Made by a program: the position numbers and the translations under genes. DNA of 64,000 nt from Candidatus Acidianus copahuensis. Lineage in GTDB: Archaea; Thermoproteota; Thermoprotei_A; Sulfolobales; Sulfolobaceae. Below, one piece after another: positions 27,671 to 36,035 of the stretch (its first letter is position 1; each line of letters begins with the position of its first letter). The stretch lies in assembly GCF_000632495.1 (NCBI RefSeq), contig NZ_JFZT01000015.1:1-64000 (forward strand), given 5' to 3'. The notes beneath the pieces were generated by a model. The model worked only from the letters and a program-made list of their open reading frames with translations, ran no database searches and was not told the DNA's origin.

Positions 27671-28867
27671 TTAAACCTCTTCATTTAATCCGTATCCCTT
27701 GTATATATTTCCGTTTTTTATGACATAAGACATGTGAGAAGGAGATAGATTTTCAACATTTTTTGAAGGATCTCCTTTTACAACTATTAAGTCAGCTTTG
27801 TACCCTTCCTTAATGTAACCTGATTTTAAACCAATACACTCTGAAGCTATACTTGTAGAGGATTTTAATACGCTAATATTATCCATGTATTTTGACAGTA
27901 AAGCAGACTCTACGTAATTTTCTCCGTGAGGCCTCTTCTTTGACCCTACGTAATCTGTACCAGTAGCAATTTTAAGTCCATAAGAAACAGCTATTTTCAT
28001 ATCCTCATTAAAATGCTTCTTTACAATTTCTTCTCTATATTTATTTATTTCAGGGTCTTTGTAGTTAAGCGGTGTTTGATAAGTCGCCAAGGTTGGAATA
28101 TAACATATCCCCTTTTCCTTTATTAGTCGAGCAGTCTCTTCATCTAATCCAAGTCCATGCTCTATTGTATCAACTCCAGATAAAATTGAATTCATCAAAG
28201 CTTCTTTACCGTAAGCATGGGAGGCAACCTTTAGCCCTGACCTATGCGTCTCTTCTACTATAGCTTGCAGTTCATCTAAAGAAAAACCTGGAAGTATTTT
28301 GCTTCCTTGAGAAAAAGCCCCTGAAGAGTAAACTTTTATTACGCTAGCACCTTGCCTTATTACTTTTCTTACAGCTTTCCTGCATTCGTATGGGGAGTCA
28401 CAGTAATATGAATATGATATCCTCTGGGCAAAATCCAAGGGCAAATCCTTGGGATCGTCGTCCCCACCTGTTATTGCTAAGGAGTACCCTGAGGCTATTA
28501 CTGTAGGGCCTATTATCTCCCCACTTCTTTGTAGTTTATCTAATCTAACAGCGACTTTGCTACCTAAATCCCTTACTGCAGTAAACCCTGACCTTAAAAG
28601 TCTTTCCATATCCCTTGTACTCCTTATCGCAACATCTATTTCGTTAACCAAGTTCCACGACATAACGTTGTCCTCTTCAACTCCAAAAAAATGAATGTGA
28701 GAATCAATTAACCCTGGCATTATGAAATCTCCTTTAATTACTTTGGCACCGCTTTCTATAGTTTCGTTTTCTGAAACTTCAACTATTTTGTCTCCCTCGA
28801 TTAACACTTTACCTTTTTCTATTATTTTCTCTCCGTCAAAAATTTTACCTGTTAAATAAAACTTCAT
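27671..28867 (-). CDS. Amidohydrolase (imidazolonepropionase/prolidase-like)
   Basis: 398 residues, the usual size of a metal-dependent amidohydrolase. Metal ligands visible are His57 and His59 (DSHIHF), the bridging Lys in GASVIKVYSSG, the histidines in ASHAYG and TIEHGL, and the Asp in ATGTDYVGS. A small N-terminal beta-domain (residues 1-50) and C-terminal YKADLIVVKGDPSKN complete the composite fold. Family members hydrolyse cyclic amides or dipeptides such as Xaa-Pro. The exact substrate is not visible. Intact and probably monocistronic. Confidence 0.88.
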   Translation of the reverse strand: MKFYLTGKIFDGEKIIEKGKVLIEGDKIVEVSENETIESGAKVIKGDFIMPGLIDSHIHFFGVEEDNVMSWNLVNEIDVAIRSTRDMERLLRSGFTAVRDLGSKVAVRLDKLQRSGEIIGPTVIASGYSLAITGGDDDPKDLPLDFAQRISYSYYCDSPYECRKAVRKVIRQGASVIKVYSSGAFSQGSKILPGFSLDELQAIVEETHRSGLKVASHAYGKEALMNSILSGVDTIEHGLGLDEETARLIKEKGICYIPTLATYQTPLNYKDPEINKYREEIVKKHFNEDMKIAVSYGLKIATGTDYVGSKKRPHGENYVESALLSKYMDNISVLKSSTSIASECIGLKSGYIKEGYKADLIVVKGDPSKNVENLSPSHMSYVIKNGNIYKGYGLNEEV

Positions 28868-29278
28868 ATAACAAGACTAATGTGTATAACAGTTTTAACT
28901 TTTGCTATTTAATATTCTAAAAAACGAAGTTCTAGTGTTTTTTACCGTTTTTAATTTTTAACGAGCTGTTTTCATTATATTTATATAAAATTCATGCTAC
29001 TTAAAATATAAAACCTATTTTCTTGTAAGCAAATTAGTGATGTTTTAACCATTAATTCAAGATTTTATTAATAGTTGAACAAAATACAAATTTATTCTTG
29101 ACAAAATTTATTAACTTTATGTAAAAAATTAGCTTCATAACTGTGTTTAGTATTTTATAGGGAATTAAAATAAAAATTACCGCCTTCTTCTTAATAATAT
29201 TGCTACTACTATTACAGCTATTATTATTCCTCGCTATCAAGCTTTATTATCCCCTTAAGTTAAAGAAAGCATATAGAA
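28868..29278. other. Intergenic, no gene seen
   Basis: About 410 AT-rich bases between divergent genes. A Leu-rich plus-strand stretch near 29180-29245 could encode a lone helix but has no supported start. Promoters for both flanking genes must lie here. Confidence 0.35.
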
Positions 29279-30260
29279 TTGAAGAAGGTTACAGTAAGTA
29301 AGATGAGAGGATATGATGCCGACATCTCCTTTACTCCTAAGAAAGTTAACGTTATAGTGGGACGTAACGGACAGTTCAAAACCACACTATTAGAGCTATT
29401 ATAAACTGCGCTAATGTTAAAGTTTTTTGAAGCTGGCGACATCTTAAATGCAAATAAGCTTATGAAATTGACTTCATTACTGAGAGGTGACGTTCTGGTT
29501 CCATAGGCTCATCTCATTACCGTTTGAGCTTGAAGTGAATGAAGATCACATTTATGGAGGTCCTGTATTAAAGGAGGATGAAGAAATAGTCAATAAGCTA
29601 CTTATTCCCAATCCAATGGTTAATGTTGGTTATCTTCCTCCAATAAACGTTTATGAGATAAAGGTTAGGGACACTATTATTAAGGTAAATGTATTCCCAA
29701 ACGGAATGATAGGGTTTGCGGTAAATAAGTACAATCCCAATACGAAGGTTTACAAGTTCATCCCTCTATTCTCCTCAAACCTGGTTAGCCCAGAGTATTT
29801 CTCTATAATGAATGATCTAGTTCCAATTCATAAGTTATTCGAAGCAATAGAAAAATTAGGGATCTTTGAGTCTCTTGGGTTCAAAAACGATGAGTTCAAT
29901 AGATTTACGTTAATGGCTACCTATGAGAATAGGGAAGTGCCTGTCTACTACCTTGGAGGGGGTTATTACTCCTTAGCACTCACGTTAATAGGGTCTACCC
30001 TTGATATAGCTTTGTTTGATTCACTAGAAAACAATTTACATCCAGGTTTTATGATGAAGATAGCAGAAATAATTAATGATAGCCATACACAGTGGTTTAT
30101 AACTACGCAGAGTGAAGAGCTACTTGATAAACTTTTAGATAAGATAGAAGATATACAAGTAATAAGGCTCTATAGAAGCGATAACAGGATCAGTTCTAAG
30201 GTAATTAACAAGGAGAATGCATTAGGGCTTAGAGATGTTGAAATAGACTTAAGAGGATAA
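29279..30260 (+). pseudogene. AAA (AAA_15/OLD-like) ATPase, interrupted
   Basis: From the TTG at 29279 the frame gives GYDADISFTPKKVNVIVGRN then GQFKT, a proper Walker A (GRNGQFKT, 28-35). A TAA at 29402-29404 interrupts, the frame stays open to about 29490, then a one-base shift leads into HRLISLPFELEVNEDHIYG and the rest to 30260. The C-terminal ATPase half has ALFDSLENNLHPGF (Walker B region) and WFITTQSEELL (switch region). Reconstructed length is about 327 residues. It is followed four bases later by a TOPRIM-type gene. Two lesions make it probably inactive, unless these are assembly errors. Confidence 0.72.
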
Positions 30261-30263
30261 TGT

Positions 30264-30852
30264 ATGATAGTTCTAATAACAGAAGGAAACTCAGACTTAT
30301 GTTTTATCCTTGGACTTTTGGGAGAACCATGCTCTAAAAAGAACCCTGTTAGTCTACCCAAGGGTAAAAGAGGTAATATAGATGATTTAGAGCTATACTA
30401 TGCAGGAGGGGTAGATAACGTAACGAATATATTAAGAAATCAAGTAGACCTAGATAAAGCTGAGAGGACATGCATATTAATAGATAACGATGTTTCTGCA
30501 AGAGGAGAGAATAAAATTAGAGACTCGTGCGGTAGTCGTTGTGAAGTAATTAGGTTTGAACATGAAAATATGGACGAATTAGTATATCAGTTGGTTAAAA
30601 TAATTGTCAAAAAACACGGAGGAATGTAAAAAACATTTATTAAATATTGATGAGGTTAAGGATAGTAAAGCTAAAGTATATTACGCCGAGTTTATCTATA
30701 GACTTTGTAAATATAATGAAGATTCTAACCTCTGGCATGATCTTTCCTATTTCTTTAATGCTGTTGCTAAAGATAATAAGGATCTTTCAAAAAGTATCAA
30801 CGCTAGACTAAGAAGATTTTTAGAATGTGCGACTATTAAGGAAACGCATTAA
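30264..30852 (+). pseudogene. TOPRIM-type (DUF4435-like) protein, frameshifted
   Basis: The first part (30264-30629) reads IVLITEGNSD (Glu7) and CILIDNDVSARGE (Asp74, Asp76), the E...DxD metal motif of TOPRIM nucleases. A shift in the A6 run at 30608-30613 ends it. The neighbouring frame (to 30852) supplies a helical C-terminal part with EVKDSKAKVYYAEFIYRLCK. One protein of about 195 residues is the likely ancestor. ATPase followed by TOPRIM protein is the layout of PARIS (AriA-AriB) and split OLD defence systems. If the shift is real, a 121-residue truncated form remains. Confidence 0.62.
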
Positions 30853-31206
30853 GCATAAGTGTGAGGATTCATCATTAAAATTACATCTAAGGCTTTCTAT
30901 TACCTAATCAGTTTCCATGACACTTTTATGTAAAACCTCTCTTCTACAGATGTACACTAATGTTTATTTGAGGACATAGTTGATACATAATACATGTGTA
31001 AGGATAAATTATTTAAACAATGTGCTGTGTAGAACAAATGTAAACTCCTTTAACTGTCAAGGCTTTGTAAGAGAACGTCTTTATAATAACGAATGAAACT
31101 TGATAATCTAACTGAGACAACATTAAGTTACTCACTATTTAAGTAGTAATACTAAAAAGATTATTAGAAAAGCTTATATATACATATTAAAGAATAATAG
31201 ACTATT
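30853..31206. other. Intergenic carrying a MITE-like repeat
   Basis: Most of it is repeat M copy 2 (31021-31150). Downstream, AGCTTATATATAC around 31180 is a TATA-like promoter for the small gene at 31207. Confidence 0.45.
31021..31150 (+). repeat. Short inverted-repeat element M, copy 2
   Basis: Begins TGTGCTGTGTAGAACAAATG then TAAACTCC and ends with AACATTAAGTTACTCAC. The same start and internal words occur at 23113-23230 and, on the minus strand, 35861-36000. The right end is worn. Confidence 0.55.
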
Positions 31207-31404
31207 ATGAGCTTGGGAAAATTCCTCAAAGTATTTGGTGCTGTAGGTATTACAGCTCTTGCTACATTTGCTAGTTTTGAAGCTAAAGATAAAGTTAAAG
31301 AAGCTACAAACAATGAGGCTTTAGGATGGATCACTTTAGGTGCAATTCAAGTCGCGGGGCATACTTCTGCACTTTACTTGATGAAGGACGTATTTGAAGA
31401 CTAA
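31207..31404 (+). CDS. Small hypothetical protein with hydrophobic segments
   Basis: 65 residues. Two hydrophobic stretches (FGAVGITALATFASFEA and LGAIQVAGHTSALYLM) with a charged helix DKVKEATNNE between them. TATA-like box 25-30 bases upstream, so leaderless. No known family. It may be a plasmid- or virus-derived membrane peptide. Confidence 0.55.
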   Translation: MSLGKFLKVFGAVGITALATFASFEAKDKVKEATNNEALGWITLGAIQVAGHTSALYLMKDVFED

Positions 31405-31461
31405 CTAAACGTATTATACGTTTCTTAACCCTTAAATAGAGAGTAATCGTAATGTTAGAGT

Positions 31462-31717
31462 ATGAGAGTACTACTAGCCACTCCAAAAAGGATAATAGAA
31501 CTAATTAAGCAGTTCAGTACTACATTTAAGAATTATACTCTATATTTTATCCTTCTATTGAAGAGAAAGTGATAAAATAAGGGTAAAACTGCGTAATGAT
31601 CAAGAACTCCTCTTAACATCAAGAGAAATAGTTAAGATAGCTGGCTTGAAAATAGTTTATCTTGATGAAGATATAGAATGGGATAATTGTGTCTATCCAT
31701 CTATTTCACCTCTCTGA
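31462..31717 (+). pseudogene. Decayed hypothetical gene
   Basis: Starts MRVLLATPKRIIELIKQFST; after frameshifts it continues DKIRVKLRNDQELLLTSREI then VYLDEDIEWDNCVYPSISPL and stops. No family recognised. Confidence 0.4.
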
Positions 31718-31749
31718 GATAAATTGTATAAATTCATTGTAGGTTGTGA

Positions 31750-32400
31750 AGAATATTTTCATCTACCTTGTTATTGTCTCTCTTTTTTTGTTGAGCTTGG
31801 TAGAAAATGCTAATTCATGCTCGATAACCCGTGCTTTACAATCCTAAACACTTGCTTTACAACGTTTCTTATCCCGAACTTCTCGTGTTTGTTTGGTACT
31901 CCTTGCCAGTGTAGTATGTTGTACCATGGTCCCTTATCGTGTATGTAAAGCACGTCCTTTCCTAGTTGTTATTTTGTACACGTCAGCGCCGCTTCTTCCT
32001 GTTGTCATGTAGATTTTTACTACTTTCCTTGTGTCTATGTCTACTATTACCCATAAGTATTTTCCGTTGACGTGGAGTATTTTTGTTTCGTCTATTGCTA
32101 CCCTCCTTGGCTTTGGTAATTCTTCTAGGTAGTTTTGTAGTTTTTGGAAGTAGTAGTATGCTGTGGATGGTGGTAGTTTTAGTTTGTGGAATGATAGTTG
32201 GAGGTAGTATGCTGCTAGTGCTTCTGCAATCTCCTCTACCGTGTGGAAGTTTGGGTTAATTTTTATTACCTTTAATATCTTTAATAATGCTTGGGTCAAG
32301 GGGAGAAATACTTCACTCCTCTTCAACTTCATTTCCATCCCTAAGTTTTACTCCCCTTGACCTTTAAAACCTTTACAAGAGATAAATATTATAACAAAAT
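31750..32400 (-). mobile_element. IS6/ISC735-like insertion sequence, degenerate
   Basis: Defined by its broken DDE transposase (31775-32338). Terminal inverted repeats could not be fixed with confidence. The segment ATTTTACTCCCCTTGACC just upstream of the transposase start resembles the worn DNA at 11085-11150. Confidence 0.5.
31775..32338 (-). pseudogene. DDE transposase, internally deleted
   Basis: N-terminal part: helix-turn-helix region, then RRVAIDETKILHVNGKYLWV and IVDIDTRKVV, the first catalytic Asp region of IS6/IS240-type transposases. The frame ends after RSGADVY-K. Downstream on the same strand, with an internal deletion, comes LYIHDKGPWY, then HEKFGIRNVVKQVFRIVKH, the usual C-terminal region before the catalytic Glu. 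Inactive. Confidence 0.7.
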
Positions 32401-32634
32401 TGTTAAATATATATGGAATTTATTCAATTTTTATCGAAAGAGTGAAACTGTTGAATACACACAGCTTACTAAAGGACGAGTTGATAGGGAGATAGAAATA
32501 CCTTAAAATAGAGAGGGAATAGGTGAAGTAGATACTTAGCAAATAAAGACTTGAGAATAATCTCCTTATGAAGAGAGTGTTAAATAGAGTTATACCGAAA
32601 CAATTATTCCTCAAATCTTTAAGAACCTCTCGAA
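32401..32634. other. Intergenic, no gene seen
   Basis: No supported gene. Any open frames here lack family features. Confidence 0.3.
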
Positions 32635-32725
32635 GCTTAAACTTCCCTCATACTTCCCTAATATCTCTTTATCATTAGTCACGAGTTTAAGTTTGTAGCG
32701 TATCGAGGCTATAGGTTAAGGCTGT
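32635..32725 (-). pseudogene. PIN-domain (VapC) C-terminal fragment
   Basis: The minus strand reads SIRYKLKLVTNDKEILGKYE, which matches the VapC end where the last acidic residue (TND) lies. The rest of the gene has gone. It lies next to a complete vapBC pair. Confidence 0.4.
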
Positions 32726-32854
32726 CACTAGGAGTGTTGAGATGTTATACAATTAAAATGATTGGAAAAGGGTTAATATTAGAGTTTATCACTTTGTATT
32801 TGTTTTAGTTACTGATATAAATATAAGATAAAGAAGATTAAAAAGAACACTCAT

Positions 32855-33256
32855 TTAGATCAGTATTATTTCATCAAGGTTTAGTCCTTCTAATTCTTTC
32901 TCCCTTCTAAAAATTGCTTTTGTCTTATTCGCTCTAGCTGTAGCTATTGATGCACAGTCTCCTAGAGATATCGGATACTCACACTTGCATTTAGAAATCT
33001 CTTCCACTATCATATCGTTAACGTAAACTATTTTAAAATAGTTAGAGTTAATCAAGTTCTTAATGATATTTGTAGCTTTTTCCCATCCTTTGTGTTTGCA
33101 CAGAACATAATATACTTCGATTAAGTTAATTATATTTATAATTGGTTCTATTTTTCCTTCTCTAATATTACGAAATATTTCATCATACTCACCATGGAGA
33201 ATTGAGATTATAACTCCTGAGTCAATAGCCAAACTTCCTTTTAGATCTCTCTTCAT
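32855..33256 (-). CDS. vapC: VapC-type PIN-domain ribonuclease toxin
   Basis: 133 residues. PIN motifs in order: LAIDSGVIIS (first Asp, residue 12), NLIEVYYVLC (Glu) and SLGDCASIATARAN (third Asp). The fourth acidic position, normally in a TxDxxF segment, reads KAIFRREKEL here, so that residue is replaced or shifted by one to Glu. VapC toxins cleave RNA; activity is held by the VapB encoded just upstream, whose gene overlaps this one by 35 bases. Confidence 0.82.
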   Translation of the reverse strand: MKRDLKGSLAIDSGVIISILHGEYDEIFRNIREGKIEPIINIINLIEVYYVLCKHKGWEKATNIIKNLINSNYFKIVYVNDMIVEEISKCKCEYPISLGDCASIATARANKTKAIFRREKELEGLNLDEIILI

Positions 33257-33479
33257 CTAATCTCCTCTCTTTTAATAGTTCATTATATAAATCAACTCCT
33301 TTTAAAGAACCAAATAAACTATCTAATAACTCTGGTTTAAGAGTACTTTTATCTATCAAATAGTTAATAACCTCGTCTATAGAGAACCTTCTACCATATT
33401 GCTTTTCCAATTCTCCAGCTATCTTTATTAACTTCATCTTAGTCTCATCCTTTACTTTTATTGATTCTACTTTTGCCAC
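33222..33479 (-). CDS. vapB: VapB-type antitoxin
   Basis: 85 residues. AKVESIKVKDETKMKLIKIA then RFSIDEVINYLID is the ribbon-helix-helix-like DNA-binding N-terminus, and the charged C-terminal LKERRLDEERSKRKFGY would wrap the toxin. The overlap with vapC ensures co-translation. Usually represses its own promoter. Confidence 0.78.
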   Translation of the reverse strand: MAKVESIKVKDETKMKLIKIAGELEKQYGRRFSIDEVINYLIDKSTLKPELLDSLFGSLKGVDLYNELLKERRLDEERSKRKFGY

Positions 33480-33569
33480 AAAGTAGTATTTTTCTTAATA
33501 CATATTTAAGTTTTTTAGATACTATTCACTATAGGTCTAGAACTAGAATTTAAGTTATCCATTGTTATG

Positions 33570-33690
33570 AGTTATTTCAGTACAGGTGTGTGTATTGAGT
33601 GTGTAGCCAAATTATGATAAGCCAACTATGGTAATTTACGTCCTTTATTAAGGGTTTTGTCAATAATTAACTATACACTTATACAAACTC
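33570..33690 (+). repeat. Short dispersed AT-rich repeat (family P)
   Basis: GTAATTTACGTCCTTTATTA then AGGGTTTTGTCAATAATTAA matches 13085-13126. Just upstream lies GTGTGTATTGAGTGTGTAG, related to the TGTGTATC end of the element at 47671. Confidence 0.5.
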
Positions 33691-33780
33691 CTTAACGTAC
33701 GGTTCCATCTACTTTTTATTTGAACTCATAATTTTAATTCCAGTCTGTTCAGTCTGTCATACCATCCACCATTCATTAAC

Positions 33781-34517
33781 TCACCCAAACACCTTACCAA
33801 GCAAATATGGTATACCTTTCACTAAATCAACAAGAATACCCCGTTAAAACCAACATCCCTGTCAAAAATTATCCTATTCTTATTCAACTTAGAAATTAAC
33901 CAGTCATGAGGAGATGGCTTAGTCGTACTCTTCCTGTACTTATAATACTTCTTTAGGAACTCGAAAAATGGAGGGTCTTCGTTAAAAATCACATGGTTTG
34001 ATATGCAAAAGGACTTTAAACTATTAAACGCCTCGTAATAAAGAACTGAATCTTCATGGCTAACAACGTTCAAATCTTTTACGTCAACGTTTAACAGTTT
34101 CTCCCTTTTAAAACACCTAGGTACAGCTACAACGTAAGGAGAGAAACCTTTTACCTTAACGTATCTAACTAAGTAGTCCCTCTGTAGGTCTAATAGTCTA
34201 CCGACAACATTTCTGTTGGCAGACTTTTCTGGAATTAGGACTGCATCACAGTCTAGTTTCTCTAACTCTTCAATGAGACCACTCTCTGGAAACTGGTCTG
34301 CATCAATGAAGAGGACTTTATCGCCCCTAGCTTCCCTAATACCAATTAACTTAGCCTCCAACCTACCCACGTTCGTGTGAATAACCCTTAAGTTTTCCCT
34401 ACTGTAATGAGGTGGTGATTTTGAGGAGTCTACAAGGATAACCTCAACGTCACTAGGTAATGAGTTTATCAACTTGCTTACGTCTTCATCCTTGCTTCTG
34501 ATTATTACTGAAATCAC
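33781..34517 (-). pseudogene. GT2 glycosyltransferase with a C-terminal frameshift
   Basis: The main frame (33822-34517) gives MISVIIRSKDEDVSKLINSL, VILVDSSKSP and VLFIDADQFPE, where DAD is the metal-binding DxD of GT-A enzymes, then HEDSVLYYEAF. A one-base shift near the end replaces the tail; the other frame ends DLVKGIPYLLGKVFG at 33781, aligning with the GIPFLLG end of the protein at 18931-19707. Only about 14 residues are affected, so the enzyme may still work. Probably adds a sugar in the surface-glycan pathway. Confidence 0.75.
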
Positions 34518-34764
34518 ATTGAAATATAAACCTTGAATTATAAAAGGGTAACTAGACTAAGAGATATAAAGAGTTTTCTGAATCTATAATTTTTGTATCT
34601 CTTTTTTATTAATAAAAAATTAATATATCTTCTTGCAGGAAATAGTTAGAAACGTAACAACGTTGAGCATTTGAAATGTTTTTAAATATAAGTCTGGTAT
34701 AAGATGTAATTATTAATATTAGAGAAGCGTATGATTTAAATTATTAAGAATAATAAGTCATTCA

Positions 34765-35811
34765 ATGGATATTACAATCAATTTCTTAGCTGGACATCTC
34801 ACTCAATATGATGGACAAAGTAAAGCAATATTGAATTTTATAAAAGGTTTAAAGCAAATTAATATAGATTCACAAGTAATTACGTTAACTAGTAGTATTG
34901 AGAATGATCATATTATTAACTTGAGAGGTAAGTTAGGGTTGATTCATGATTTTTACACTTTTATGGGGAATCCCTTAATTTTCAAGAAGTTTTCTGATTA
35001 CCTTAATGATGACTCTATTTACATTGTAGCTAATGATGATTTAGTACCTATAATTAACCTCAAAAGAAACGGTAAGATGATATTATGGGCACAAGGAGTA
35101 CTAGGGCTTATTTTCTTCTGGAAAGAATTTTATCGAAAACAAAGGATAATAAGATCTATTGCAAGCCTTTTTACAGTTAAAAATGTTTTAGCGTTTAGTG
35201 AAGCTGCAAAGAAATATGATATGGTATTAGCTAACAGTAATACCACAGCTAATTAAGTCTCAGCCTTTTATCACAGAGTCCCAGAAGGAGTAGTATATCC
35301 ACCGCTAGACGTGGAGAATTATCAATTTAGACATGATAAAGAAAACTTCATATTAGTTATTCTAAAAAGAGGTTATGGCGCACACATTGATGTTCTAAGC
35401 AAAATAGCTGAGAAAACTAAGATGAAAGTTATAGGATATAAGGTACCAAATGCCGAATTCTTGGGAGAAAGAGTCTCTGATCATGAGTTAAAACGGTTAT
35501 ATTCCTCAGCTCTCTTCCTTATTTATCCTTACGATTCTGAATATTTTGGTTATATACCCATAGAAGTGATGGCTTCAGGCACTCCAGTATTAGCATTTAA
35601 GTATTCAGGTGGCCCTAGTGAGACAATAATAGATGGAAAGACGGGATGGCTAGCTTATGGTGAAAAAGATCTGTACTATAAGGCAGTAACTATATATGAA
35701 CAAGGATATAATGATAAGTTCTCGGAAAATTGTAGGAAAAGAGCTCTTGAGTTCTCTGTTGAATCTCAAACTAAAGAACTGGTACAATATATTCGTTCTC
35801 TTCATCAATAA
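34765..35811 (+). pseudogene. GT4 glycosyltransferase with an in-frame TAA
   Basis: One frame of 348 codons broken only by TAA at 35254-35256, in the loop after DMVLANSNTTAN. N-domain: ITINFLAGHLTQYDGQSKA. C-domain: LIYPYDSEYFGYIPIEVMAS then GTPVLAFKYSGGPSE, the EX7E donor site of GT4. A TATA-like box precedes the ATG at 34765. Either a fresh nonsense mutation or an error; the rest is fully preserved. Confidence 0.75.
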
Positions 35812-35860
35812 ACACTCAGTTGGCTTAAAGACTCGATTCTCTTTTAAGATTTGCGTTTAA

Positions 35861-36000
35861 TGCTGTGTTGAACAAATTATAGATTAAGTTAATGTTGGCT
35901 TAAAATAGATCATTATAATTCATGTTCGTAACCAATAGCAGTTTTATTTACAGTCTTAATAGATTTTAAGGAATTTACATTTATTCTGTATAGCACATTT
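35861..36000 (-). repeat. Short inverted-repeat element M, copy 3
   Basis: On the minus strand it starts TGTGCTATACAGAATAAATG then TAAATTCCTT; the other end is the reverse complement of TGCTGTGTTGAACAAA. Inverted ends and size (about 140) match copies 1 and 2. Confidence 0.55.
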
Positions 36001-36035
36001 TAAAAATCAGTATTAATTTAAAATCATACGTTCAC

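Noticed and set aside
29052..29240. 62-codon minus-strand frame between the amidohydrolase and ATPase genes
   Set aside because: Asn/Ile/Lys-rich sequence expected from AT-rich DNA; no start signal.
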